DNA of 49,607 bases from Nitrospira sp. (GTDB lineage Bacteria > Nitrospirota > Nitrospiria > Nitrospirales > Nitrospiraceae): positions 365,822 through 415,428 of the forward strand of contig SWDI01000001.1 of the NCBI GenBank assembly GCA_005116955.1, written 5' to 3'. The notes below the pieces were generated by a model. It worked only from the letters and a program-made list of their open reading frames with translations. It searched no databases and was not told where the DNA came from. Positions 33,265-41,658 of the stretch are shown in pieces (position 1 is the stretch's first letter; every line of letters starts with the position of its first letter). The translations under genes were made by a program, and so were the position numbers.

Positions 33265-33887
33265 TGCTGGCGTCGAGTTCGCCACGCCGCCAGGAACTCC
33301 TGGCACTGCTGGGCCTTTCCTTCGAGGTGTGCCCGTCGGAGTTCGACGAACACCCCACGGTCGGGTTGTCGCCCATTGAACAGGTCAGGCGTTTCGCGCG
33401 TGAAAAGGCGAGCTCCGTGGCATGTGTGAGGCCACGAGCTCTGGTGCTCGGCAGCGATACCGTGATCGACCTCGATGGCCAACTGCTCGGGAAGCCGGTC
33501 GATCTTGCAGAAGCACGCACCATGCTGGCTCATCTGGCTGGCCGTTCCCATCAGGTCCATACGGCCGTCGCCTTATGCGATCGAGAGCGGCATATTGAAT
33601 CAGTGGAGGTGGCCACAGCGGAAGTCTGGATGAAAGCGGACCTCGAACACGCGTATGAACAGTATCTTGCCTCGGAGGAGTCGCTAGGCAAAGCCGGAGC
33701 CTATGCGATCCAAGGACTCGGTGGAGACCTAGTGGAACGGATCATCGGTGACTATACGACCGTGGTCGGATTCCCGCTGAAGCTTGTGGCGCATCTGCTT
33801 CAGTCAACGGGGTATCCGCTTCTTGTGAACGTCGAGGACCTGTATCGACGTCAACCCTATGCGAACTGGAATCGGTTCGTCTCCTAA
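33255..33887 (+). CDS. maf: Maf-like nucleoside triphosphate pyrophosphatase
   Basis: Maf proteins hydrolyse non-canonical or dTTP/UTP nucleotides to monophosphates. Signatures are LASSSPRRQELL at the start, VLGSDTVIDLDG, and GKAGAYAIQGLGGDLVERIIGDYTTVVGFPL near the end. The 210-aa length is usual. The ATG at 33255 lies within the last codons of dus. Confidence 0.93.
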   Translation: MQLVLASSSPRRQELLALLGLSFEVCPSEFDEHPTVGLSPIEQVRRFAREKASSVACVRPRALVLGSDTVIDLDGQLLGKPVDLAEARTMLAHLAGRSHQVHTAVALCDRERHIESVEVATAEVWMKADLEHAYEQYLASEESLGKAGAYAIQGLGGDLVERIIGDYTTVVGFPLKLVAHLLQSTGYPLLVNVEDLYRRQPYANWNRFVS

Positions 33888-33993
33888 TTGCAAAGGCATG
33901 AGGGTTCACCTACAATGCATGTCATTCATCCGCATTCATCTGATTGCGCCTAATACGTTGGGTCTTGCCATATTGGCGGGATAAAAGGAAGGC

Positions 33994-34641
33994 ATGGTTG
34001 TTCGCAAACGGATTGCGTCGCTGGTGGGCTTGATCGGAGTCCTTGCGGCAGGGAACAGTGGCGTGTGGGCGATTGAGGTCAATCTATCGCCCGACGAGGC
34101 GCACAAAGCGCTGGAGATCGGGCGCATTCCGATGGAAAAGGCTCATTCGCCGGAAGACGTCAAGAAAGTCCTTCAGCAAGCGTCCTTAGCGACTCGCGTG
34201 GGGGCCGACCCGGAGAAAGACCCCTGCGGCGCGAGTGCTGTCCTTCGTACCAAGCGGTATCGTCTGGAAGCCTTCGGTCGCCAAGAGGCGGCAGAATCGA
34301 AGAAGCGGAAGACAGACGTGCGCATGCCCGAGGAGTTCATCCAGAAAGTGATGGACATGCCTAACATGGAAATGGAAGTACAGCTGTGCGGCGATGATGA
34401 GTATTTCGCCGAGGGCGCATTGATTGAGTTGCAGCAAGGATCGAAGCGGATCAAGCCGATCGACATCGGTAAGGCCGAACGGGGGAGAAAAAACGAAACG
34501 AACGGCCCAGTCTTCCGATCCCGATTCACCGCAGTGTTTGCCTATGAACAGTTCGACCCCAACGCCACGTCGGTGTTCGTCGTCAATCTGCAAGACGGAC
34601 AAGAGATCAGAATTCCCGCCGAATTGTCCAAAGTGAAGTAA
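33994..34641 (+). CDS. Hypothetical exported protein, 215 aa
   Basis: A signal peptide (KRIASLVGLIGVLAAGNSGVWA, cleavage near residue 26) indicates export to the periplasm. The mature protein is charged, with repeated Lys/Glu segments and two cysteines (DPCGAS and VQLCGDDEY) that could form a disulfide. I do not recognise a domain. It ends 110 bp before the transposase remnant and has no operon partner. Confidence 0.65.
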   Translation: MVVRKRIASLVGLIGVLAAGNSGVWAIEVNLSPDEAHKALEIGRIPMEKAHSPEDVKKVLQQASLATRVGADPEKDPCGASAVLRTKRYRLEAFGRQEAAESKKRKTDVRMPEEFIQKVMDMPNMEMEVQLCGDDEYFAEGALIELQQGSKRIKPIDIGKAERGRKNETNGPVFRSRFTAVFAYEQFDPNATSVFVVNLQDGQEIRIPAELSKVK

Positions 34642-34754
34642 GCTCCATCCTTCTCTGGCCTCTGTACCATTAAGCTGAACGCCTTTCCCCGTACCCCTGC
34701 CCCCTCCGGCATGTCGCTGCCGAAAGCGTGAATCATTGCCCTGCCGTCGAGAGG

Positions 34755-35191
34755 GCGTACAATTTGACGCCACAAGACAGCGGATTGCGAGACTAACGAG
34801 TGATGGCAACGTGCGTGACTTATTCCGACACCGGCAAGCCGGTACGCCTGTTGCTGACGGAATGACAGTCAAGCGATTACACAGGTGTGAGATGTTTGCT
34901 GCTCGGCCTTCGCCAAGCCAAACATATGATTGCCGATCGTGGCTATGACGGGGATTGGCTCATCACCGTTTTGAAGGGACAGGGCGTCACACCGTGCATC
35001 CCGCCGCGCAAGAACCCAAAGAAGCAGCGCTCCTACAGCAAACACTCTACAAACAACGCCACAAGATCGAGATCATGTTTGGCCGGACCAAGGATTGGCG
35101 CCGGATTGCCATGCGGTACGATCGCTGTGCCCACACTTTTATTTCAGCCATTTGTACCGCCGCAACCGTCATCTTTTATCTCAAAGAATGA
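34755..35191 (+). pseudogene. Broken IS5-family transposase (C-terminal part)
   Basis: Fragments match the C-terminal half of IS5/IS1031-type transposases: TGKPVRLLLTE, then HMIADRGYDGDW in one frame, CIPPRKNPKKQRSY, and after a frameshift TLYKQRHKIEIMFGRTKDWRR and RYDRCAHTFISAI in another. An in-frame TGA at 34863-34865 and the frameshift near 35030 break the frame, and the N-terminal part is missing. It is therefore a dead insertion-sequence remnant between the exported protein gene and nhaD. No terminal inverted repeats were found. Confidence 0.85.
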
Positions 35192-35390
35192 GTCCTGAGC
35201 CTCAGACAATCCTCATTGCCTAGACAATGGACCTTTTATGCATCGAAAGATGCGCATGCGGCATCGAATTCCGTCAGGCGGTTGAATCTATCTGAGTAAC
35301 GTTGAAACTCTACCAGTGAATTATGATAGTTAATCCATAGGAGAGCGGAAAGACCAAAAGCAATGGGCCTGTAGTTGTGAAAGGGATGGG

Positions 35391-36746
35391 ATGTTGAGCT
35401 TTACGGATCACTGGACAGGCTATCTGGCACTAGCGGTGTTTCTGGCCGCTTATGCGTTGGTGATTGCAGAAGAACACTTTGATCTGCGGAAATCAAAGCC
35501 CGTCATGGTGGCGGCAGGGGCGATCTGGATACTGACGGCCATCGCCTATGCCTCTCAACACCAATCCCATCTCGTCGCAGAGATCCTGCGCCATACCCTG
35601 CTGGAGTACGCCGAGTTGATGCTGTTTCTTCTCTCCGCGATGACGTTCATCAACACGATGAGTGAACGCAACATTTTTGAAGCATTACGGACAGGTCTAG
35701 TTTCGATCGGGCTATCCCTGCGTTCGGTGTTCTGGCTGACCGGTCTGCTAGCTTTTTGCATATCTCCTGTCGCGGATAATCTGACAACGGCGCTGGTGAT
35801 GGGAGCCGTAGTGATGGCCATGGGAGCAGGCAACAGACGATTCATCAGTGGGGCCTGCATCAATGTGGTGGTTGCGGCCAACGCGGGCGGTGCGTTTAGT
35901 CCCTTTGGGGACATTACGACCCTCATGGTCTGGCAGAAAGGGGTGGTGCATTTTGGCGATTTCTTTGCCTTGTTCATCCCCTCCCTTATCAGCTGGTTTG
36001 TTCCGGCGGCTCTGATTTCGATTGTGATTCCACAGGATAACCCCTCAGCCAGAACAGAACCAGTGCAAGTCAAGCATGGCGGCTATGTCGTGGTGCTCAT
36101 GTTTTTCGTCACCATAGCCACAACGGTGCTCATGCATCATTTCCTTGAGCTGCCTCCGTTTATAGGCATGATGACGGGGCTTGGAATTCTTAAGTCCTAC
36201 GGCTATTTTCTCCGGCGCAGGGAGCTGGACCTGTGGAAGGAGAATCCTGCTTTTGATGGCGATGTAAGCCTCAACGCAGAGCTCAAGTCTGCGGTTAAGC
36301 CGTTCGATGTGTTCATCAGTATGAAACGTGTGGAATGGGACACGCTGATGTTCTTTTATGGCATCATGCTCTGTGTCGGCGGGCTCGGCGCATTGGGGTA
36401 TCTGGCCACGCTTTCTGGATTTCTCTATAAGGATTTGGGCGCCACAACCGCGAATATTCTGATCGGGATTCTTTCAGCGGTGATCGACAACATCCCCGTG
36501 ATGTTTGCAGTGTTGACTATGAACCCCGAGATGAGCCTCGGCCAATGGTTGTTAGTGACAATGACAGCCGGTGTCGGCGGATCGCTGTTGTCTATCGGCT
36601 CGGCAGCGGGCGTTGCCCTCATGGGGCAGGCACGGGGAATCTACACATTTTCTGCGCATCTGAAATGGACATGGGCCATTGCCTTGGGCTATGCGGCAAG
36701 TATCGCTGTTCATTTCGCATTGAACGGCACCCTTTTTCATCCCTAA
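35391..36746 (+). CDS. nhaD: NhaD-type Na+/H+ antiporter
   Basis: The 451-aa protein has 11-13 hydrophobic segments. SPVADNLTTALVMGAVVMAMG, AANAGGAFSPFGDITTLMVWQKG and IDNIPVMFAVLTMNP are typical of NhaD and the wider ion-transporter (IT) superfamily. It exports Na+ or Li+ in exchange for protons and would support pH and salt homeostasis. GAAAGGG precedes ATG 35391. No operon partner is seen; the NhaR-like regulator is 21 kb away, so a link is speculative. Confidence 0.92.
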   Translation: MLSFTDHWTGYLALAVFLAAYALVIAEEHFDLRKSKPVMVAAGAIWILTAIAYASQHQSHLVAEILRHTLLEYAELMLFLLSAMTFINTMSERNIFEALRTGLVSIGLSLRSVFWLTGLLAFCISPVADNLTTALVMGAVVMAMGAGNRRFISGACINVVVAANAGGAFSPFGDITTLMVWQKGVVHFGDFFALFIPSLISWFVPAALISIVIPQDNPSARTEPVQVKHGGYVVVLMFFVTIATTVLMHHFLELPPFIGMMTGLGILKSYGYFLRRRELDLWKENPAFDGDVSLNAELKSAVKPFDVFISMKRVEWDTLMFFYGIMLCVGGLGALGYLATLSGFLYKDLGATTANILIGILSAVIDNIPVMFAVLTMNPEMSLGQWLLVTMTAGVGGSLLSIGSAAGVALMGQARGIYTFSAHLKWTWAIALGYAASIAVHFALNGTLFHP

Positions 36747-36980
36747 CCCGCATGCTTCGTGCAGATACTGTACTTGCGCTCTCCTGCTGTGACAGGTCAG
36801 CAGTTATGTCATGCACTCCTCTTAACGGGCTGCCATTCCGTGATGACCTCTTGGAATGGTGTGAATCCCTCACCCCGCAAGCGAAACTGCTACAAGCGAG
36901 AAGTGTTTGCACGCAGTGGTGCCTCATTCCTATCGCGCATAGTGAGAGAAAGAAATACTACGTTAGGTTCTAACTCCAAG

Positions 36981-37151
36981 TGCAACACAGCAGACCCGGA
37001 TGGGCCATGGTATTGCCATGCAAGCGAGGTGGAAAGCATTCTCGAGCATTTAGCCGAGGGAGGTTCCGTGGGGCAGGTGTTAGCTGAGTGTCCTGATCTG
37101 AAACGAGACGATTTGGGGCTTGCCTCGATTGTCCTGAAAGATGTTGGCTGA
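36981..37151 (+). pseudogene. DUF433 antitoxin-like remnant
   Basis: The last 45 residues of the frame (VESILEHLAEGGSVGQVLAE, then CPDLKRDDLGLASIVL) match the helical end of DUF433 proteins, which are VapB-like antitoxins. The residues upstream (NTADPDGPWYCHASE) resemble a damaged version of the normal N-terminus, and no credible start exists, so the gene appears decayed. A toxin-like remnant follows at 37176. Confidence 0.6.
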
Positions 37152-37175
37152 CAAAAGTATTTATCTCGCCTTGAA

Positions 37176-37301
37176 GTGAAGTTTCTTCTTGATGTGAATC
37201 TTCCACCGTCAGTCCGTCACTCCCGTAATCTAGCCAAGATCCTTGCTTTTCTAGCCAATGTAGATGGAGGCAGCGCGGCCTGTCCTATGCCGAGGAAGTG
37301 A
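37176..37301 (+). pseudogene. DUF5615 (PIN-like) toxin remnant
   Basis: A GTG-started 41-codon frame begins VKFLLDVNLPPSV, the conserved N-terminus of DUF5615 PIN-like toxins that pair with DUF433 antitoxins. The family's remaining 80 or so residues, with the other acidic residues, are missing, so it is truncated by deletion. It lies 24 bp after the antitoxin remnant, the normal gene order for this pair. Confidence 0.6.
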
Positions 37302-37328
37302 CTGTTCTGCGGACAACTTTCTCCCTGT

Positions 37329-38813
37329 TCATTCCCAGGCCTGCTTACCTCGTTTCAGCAACGACTTGAACAGCAGTTTCATGTCCTTTCGGACGTTGCT
37401 GCAGCGTTGGCGCTGGCGTTCGGCCATGCGTCCTGCGACGAATCCCGCACGGACACTCGTCGAGTACTTGAGGAACTGTCGGATGTGACGTCCGGCTTGG
37501 ATCGCATCCTGATGGAGGCCCAGGAGATCCTGGACCGCACGCGCGGACTTGATAAACCGGCTGGCTGGTTTCCCCACTGAGCTGCGAGCAAGTTCTGCCG
37601 CATAACGAGCCCGTTTGGTCTTGATGCGAATTGTGTGTAGTGCGGTATCCGATGGGGAAGGGGCGAGTCGGCTGATCGCCTTGCGTAACTTTTTGAATTC
37701 CTGTCTGGCGAGGTCGCGCACGGTCAGGGGAGACTCCACGACCGAGGGGTCTTGCGCCGCTTGTTGAAGCCGCCGGATAAGTTCCAAGTAGCGAACGCCT
37801 GTGAGCTCGCTGACCACCATCTGCTGAACGGCCTCTCGTTGCGTGCGTAGATGGGAGATGAATGGTGCCAGTAGCGTGCGATCTCGTGCATCCAATGCGG
37901 CGGATTCTTCTGTGAAATGGGCGATCTGGACGTCGAGATCGCGGGCCGGTCCCAACAGCTCGCTCAACCACGTGAGCTCTTGTTCCAGTGTCGTGACCCA
38001 TGTGGGAAGGAGGATCAGCCGGGCCGTGCGGAGTACCGCGCGCAGGCGCCTGGTCCCGACGCGCAGTTGATGGAGGCTCTCAGGCTCGGTGCCGAGTCTC
38101 GTGCCGGGGTCATGGGCCAGGAGCCATCCGACGTGCTGCGCGAGCGCCCATTTGAGAGAGTCGACCATCGGCGCTTTTGGGTCAGGCTGCGCGTCTGGGG
38201 TAGGGGTCGGCAGAGAGAGGGCACGAAACAATTTGGGCCGCCCGTCATGATCGGATGCCCCGGCCTCGCGCATCTGCCGTTCAAGGGAACGACGCGAGGC
38301 CTCGTCGCCCTGCTGCTGTTCGATCTCGAGTTCGCGAGAGTGTTGGATGATACGGCCGTTCTTGAGTACCGACACCGTGTCGAGGGCAATCTCCGCGACA
38401 GGCACTCGGCCATGATGCACCAGGAAGCCTCTTCGCCAGACGCGCAGCGTCACGACCGGCACCAGTGTGCGATGGTCAAGATGGAGCCTCAGCAGCTGGC
38501 GCAAGGAATCTGGTGGATTGGCTTGGGTGCCAGCCACTTCTATATCCTGCCGATCATCGCCCAACGGAATCTTCAGCTGCCAGGCCTTCTTCCCCCGTTC
38601 GATTCGATGACGAAGAGTAATCCTCGCATGGGCCAGATCGTAGGCCGTCGTATCGTAATAGGTGGAGATCACCAGCTTCCGAGGCAGCGACACCCCGGGC
38701 AGCCGAGGCAGGCGGAAACCAGGTGCGACGGTCAGCTTGAGCTCCCGTTCAGGCTTTGCCGTGATCGGGGAGGAACGATGACGGTGTGCGGAGGCCCTGT
38801 TGGTTTGAGTCAT
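37329..38813 (-). CDS. CYTH-CHAD domain protein (polyphosphate-associated)
   Basis: The N-terminal CYTH domain (residues about 15-205) starts with the ExExK motif ERELK, which binds triphosphate and divalent metal. The C-terminal CHAD domain (about 215-490) has the two helical repeats with conserved His and basic residues: LHQLRVGTRRLRAVLR with LLGPARDLDV, and LHTIRIKTKRARYAAEL. CHAD binds inorganic polyphosphate, and CYTH members include triphosphatases. I use ATG 38813 because AAGGA lies 7 nt upstream; the longer frame has no such site. PPK1 and PhoX lie nearby. Confidence 0.88.
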   Translation of the reverse strand: MTQTNRASAHRHRSSPITAKPERELKLTVAPGFRLPRLPGVSLPRKLVISTYYDTTAYDLAHARITLRHRIERGKKAWQLKIPLGDDRQDIEVAGTQANPPDSLRQLLRLHLDHRTLVPVVTLRVWRRGFLVHHGRVPVAEIALDTVSVLKNGRIIQHSRELEIEQQQGDEASRRSLERQMREAGASDHDGRPKLFRALSLPTPTPDAQPDPKAPMVDSLKWALAQHVGWLLAHDPGTRLGTEPESLHQLRVGTRRLRAVLRTARLILLPTWVTTLEQELTWLSELLGPARDLDVQIAHFTEESAALDARDRTLLAPFISHLRTQREAVQQMVVSELTGVRYLELIRRLQQAAQDPSVVESPLTVRDLARQEFKKLRKAISRLAPSPSDTALHTIRIKTKRARYAAELARSSVGKPASRFIKSARAVQDLLGLHQDAIQAGRHIRQFLKYSTSVRAGFVAGRMAERQRQRCSNVRKDMKLLFKSLLKRGKQAWE

Positions 38814-38950
38814 TGCGGAATCCTTACGGTAGAACTGGTACCTCTGAGTGTCAGGGAAGAAGAGGGGTAAATACAACTCACGGTGAGTCTTCAACCATAT
38901 GGATGAGGCGATGCCTAGGCTAGCGGGGATGGGAGAAGATGGGAAGGCTA

Positions 38951-38976
38951 CTGCTGCCTAGTCTCGCAGGCAGCAG
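38951..38976 (-). terminator. Hairpin after the CBS gene
   Basis: CTGCTGCC and its complement form an 8-bp stem with a 10-nt loop 20 bp beyond the stop codon of the minus-strand CBS gene. There is no T-run, so termination is uncertain. Confidence 0.4.
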
Positions 38977-38995
38977 GTTCAAGCAGGTGCGATCG

Positions 38996-39379
38996 TTAAA
39001 ATTCGTCGAGTGAGACTGGACGGAGAAAGTCCCGAACCGACAGCAATCCGATGAGTGCACCGGCTTTCGTGACTCCCAGGTGGAGTGTGCGTTGCTTGTC
39101 CATGAGATCAGCGGCTTCCGTCAATGGCCGCCGCTCTTCGATCCCTGGCACCGGGCTGCTCATGATGTCCTCTACCGGCACGAAGTATGCGGCTTTCTCC
39201 GCGCCCACGAACTTCTTGACGACATCCGATTCCGTGAGGATGCCGATAATCTTCGCTTGGCGGGCCACGAGTACACTCTCGACGTTGCAGACCCTCATCA
39301 ACTTCGCCGCCTCGACGACCGACGTGCCTGCGTCCACCGTCACTGGTTCCTTCTGCATTAAGTTGCCGACTGTAACCAT
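38996..39379 (-). CDS. CBS-domain pair protein, 127 aa
   Basis: The whole protein is two CBS motifs: VGNLMQKEPVTVDAGTSVVEAA, GILTESDVVKKFV, VEDIMSSPVPGIEERRPLTEAA and LLSVRDFL. Such stand-alone CBS pairs bind AMP, ATP or similar nucleotides and usually act as sensors or partners of other proteins. ATG 39379 has a strong AAGGAGG 8 nt upstream; the in-frame extension to 39424 includes that site and is not used. Confidence 0.88.
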   Translation of the reverse strand: MVTVGNLMQKEPVTVDAGTSVVEAAKLMRVCNVESVLVARQAKIIGILTESDVVKKFVGAEKAAYFVPVEDIMSSPVPGIEERRPLTEAADLMDKQRTLHLGVTKAGALIGLLSVRDFLRPVSLDEF

Positions 39380-39424
39380 AATCTGATCCTCCTTTTTATT
39401 GTTGTAGTGGATCCAGGCTACCAA

Positions 39425-39768
39425 GGACGTGTTGCATCGGCGTTAGGCGGGGATTACAGAAAGGTAACATTTTCAGGCAATGCAGGAAGGAAGATTGTTC
39501 ACACCCTATTAACGATTCGGCAATGAAGCGGTGATGTGAAACAGATAGATTCCTGCTCAGTACAGCAAGACGTGTACTCAGGATTCATCACAGAGCCCGT
39601 TCATGATGAATCGAAGTATCGCGATACATCCTCCTTTCGTGGTGTGCAGATGAAGAATCGCTGAGGCTAGTTCTCTCAAGGAAGAATTCTCCGATCTTGT
39701 GCAGGGGCTCGTGACGTCGATGGAGGGGAAACATGTTCAGGTCTCTACCTGAGAAGGGAGGAGGTACC
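39425..39768. other. Gene-free stretch upstream of the CBS gene
   Basis: No convincing coding sequence is seen. It includes a 12-bp palindrome (GTATCGCGATAC) near 39616 and presumably the divergent promoters of the CBS gene and the small ORF at 39769. Confidence 0.4.
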
Positions 39769-39882
39769 ATGGCTGCTGAATTGCGGGCGTGGTTTTTGCT
39801 GATGAAGTCACTCATGATCTGTTTGGCAATCATTACAATGCGCGCCAGCAGCATGTTCATAAGGCTAAGGTCGGTTCGGTGA
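39769..39882 (+). CDS. Possible very small membrane protein, 37 aa
   Basis: A strong GGGAGGAGG site lies 5 nt before an ATG. It opens a 37-codon frame with a hydrophobic core (AWFLLMKSLMICLAIIT) and a basic tail, compatible with a single membrane helix. No homologue is recognised, and a frame this short could be chance; the ribosome binding site is the main support. Confidence 0.4.
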   Translation: MAAELRAWFLLMKSLMICLAIITMRASSMFIRLRSVR

Positions 39883-40083
39883 AGGGATCGAGCCTAGCCA
39901 CTCGGCAGGTAGCATCCAATCGGATACTGAGCGCTGGCGGTATTGGTGGGGTGCATCCCTGCAAGGCGACGAATGACAGAGCTCTATATCGACGTGACTT
40001 CAGGGCGCATCATCGAGTCGATAGGGAGGTCGCGGTAATGAAGTTGGGTCTTGTCTGATTGCCGAAAGCGAATTGTTCTTCCT

Positions 40084-40127
40084 GACGAGAGCCGGTGGGT
40101 TGAGTATCTCCCCCTCCGGCTTTCGTC
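40084..40127 (+). terminator. Terminator-like hairpin in a gene-poor region
   Basis: A 12-bp stem (GACGAGAGCCGG pairing with CCGGCTTTCGTC, one G-U pair) and a 20-nt loop are followed by TTCTCCTTT. It could end a plus-strand transcript from the small ORF at 39769, or serve the minus-strand small ORF at 40178. Confidence 0.5.
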
Positions 40128-40177
40128 TTCTCCTTTCCCCTCACAGCCGTATCTCCATTTCTTTCTAGTCGCATCAT

Positions 40178-40261
40178 CTACTTGCGCCCCAGGGATAACA
40201 CGGTGTATGTGAGTCCCAGAATAGCGCTCAATAGTAACGCTTCGATGATCCACTGTGTCAT
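40178..40261 (-). CDS. Very small single-helix membrane protein, 27 aa
   Basis: A near-perfect AAGGAGGTGA site lies 6 nt before ATG 40261. The 27-residue product starts MTQWIIEALLLSAILGLTY and ends LSLGRK: one membrane helix with a basic end, like the tiny subunits found in KdpF or CcoQ-type proteins. None of those partner genes is present. The strength of the ribosome binding site makes a real small protein likely, but its role is unknown. Confidence 0.5.
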   Translation of the reverse strand: MTQWIIEALLLSAILGLTYTVLSLGRK

Positions 40262-40542
40262 GGCTTGTCACCTCCTTCCAGCTTGGTGTTCGTTTGACCA
40301 TGATAATTGCCGACCCCACTGATCAACATGGTGGAAGTCTACAGTGACACTGTTTCGCGGCCATTACAGAGGTGCTAAATCTGCGTGAAAGGATGGCGTG
40401 ATGATCGTAACGGGAGGATCCTGAGGCGAGATATGGTCGCAGCAGGATGTGGTTGCTTGTCCCTATTCGTTCCCTCTGACCGCTGCGTGCATGGTCAGGG
40501 GGGTAGCTGTGAACACAATCTGGCAAGAGTAGGCGAGTACAG

Positions 40543-41193
40543 TTACTCGAATTCATCCCATCCGCTCACGCGGCTGCCGAAGACCAGCGTTCGCTTCGTG
40601 GTAGAAACAAGAATCAGTCCATTGTCGTTCTCCACCCCCACGATGCGCTCATGCACGTCCAAGAGTTTCGAGGCGAAGCCACCGAGCAGTGGCGTGAATC
40701 CGACCAATCGCTCATTGGTGATGAAGACCGCCCCATAGTCGTTGCTGTGAAAGCGAGTTACTTTTTCCCGTACACCTAATGTTTCTTCGAGCCACAGCCC
40801 GTTGACGCCCCGAAATCCGTACAGATGCCGATCTGTTCTGATGAGGCTGAAGCTTGGGAGTATCTTCCGTTCGAGGACTTTTTCGTTGACGTCCAGTTCT
40901 TTCTTGCTCCAGGTCAGGGCACGGCTTGAAAACCCTAAGAGCCGACGAGATGTCACCACGATGCCATTGATCCCATTCGTGCCCGAACTGATAACCACTT
41001 CCTGTGCACCCAACGGTATTTCTCTCCGGCCGCTCAATTGACTGGTCGCGACGGCTTGCCCAGACTCCAGCCACACCGTGACTTCAGGCTGGAGCTCTGC
41101 TCGGGTGACATCGTGTGACAGGAGACAGCTCAAAGAAAGGCAGGCGATGAAACATAGCCGATTTGCTGGGGACGCGGTTCCAAGAGCATTCAT
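40543..41193 (-). CDS. Hypothetical exported protein with repeated beta motifs, 216 aa
   Basis: A signal peptide (LCFIACLSLSCLLSHDVTRA) precedes a mature protein made of about five similar short units, each like an RLLGFSSRALTWSKKELDVNEKV strand pair: VVTSRRLLGF, LIRTDRHLYGF, FITNERLVGF and STTKRTLVFG. The pattern suggests a small beta-propeller or repeat sheet exported to the periplasm. No family name can be given. The ATG at 41193 fits the signal peptide better than the GTG at 41208. Confidence 0.65.
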   Translation of the reverse strand: MNALGTASPANRLCFIACLSLSCLLSHDVTRAELQPEVTVWLESGQAVATSQLSGRREIPLGAQEVVISSGTNGINGIVVTSRRLLGFSSRALTWSKKELDVNEKVLERKILPSFSLIRTDRHLYGFRGVNGLWLEETLGVREKVTRFHSNDYGAVFITNERLVGFTPLLGGFASKLLDVHERIVGVENDNGLILVSTTKRTLVFGSRVSGWDEFE

Positions 41194-41658
41194 GATTCGT
41201 CCAAACACATTAACATGCGAAGCGCCACGGCTAATTGCTCTATCCTCTCTGAGAAGGTTATTTCAGGCCAAGCGCTTTTCAAGGCACACACGGAATCGAA
41301 GATTGAATGCTAACAGCCTCTCGGCGTAATGGCTGTCACTCCAGAACCAGTAGGAGATAATCGGCGAACTGGCTCTTGCGCCACGAATGTTCCTTGAAAC
41401 CAATGCATTGGCTTCACGAACACCAGTAGTTGCCAGCCGTATGTACGGCACAAGATCAAAATGTTACAGATCTGTAACGCTCCTGCAACGGCGTTGTGAT
41501 GGGATAGAGGATAGACTCCCACGGTTTGTTGGTTGGTAAGTTGATCGGATTTTGGTGGTATCCGCTGATAGTGTAACGGTGTGCGTTTTGTAAGATCATG
41601 GCTACGTGTCCACTCTGGGCATGATCAGGCGGAGATAGTTCATCGTCAAGGAGGTTCC
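41194..41658. other. Gene-free region upstream of ppk1
   Basis: About 465 bp without a convincing gene. It contains the palindrome at 41463-41478 and should hold the ppk1 promoter and the divergent promoter of the exported protein gene. Confidence 0.5.
41463..41478. promoter_or_regulatory. 16-bp perfect palindrome, candidate operator for ppk1
   Basis: GTTACAGATCTGTAAC is a perfect palindrome 180 bp upstream of ppk1. CTGTAAC-like half sites resemble those of some response-regulator boxes, including PhoB boxes, but PhoB sites are direct repeats, so the match is loose. Confidence 0.35.

Noticed and set aside
37917-38870. 317-aa open frame on the plus strand
   Set aside because: It is antisense to the CYTH-CHAD gene, whose domains are clear.
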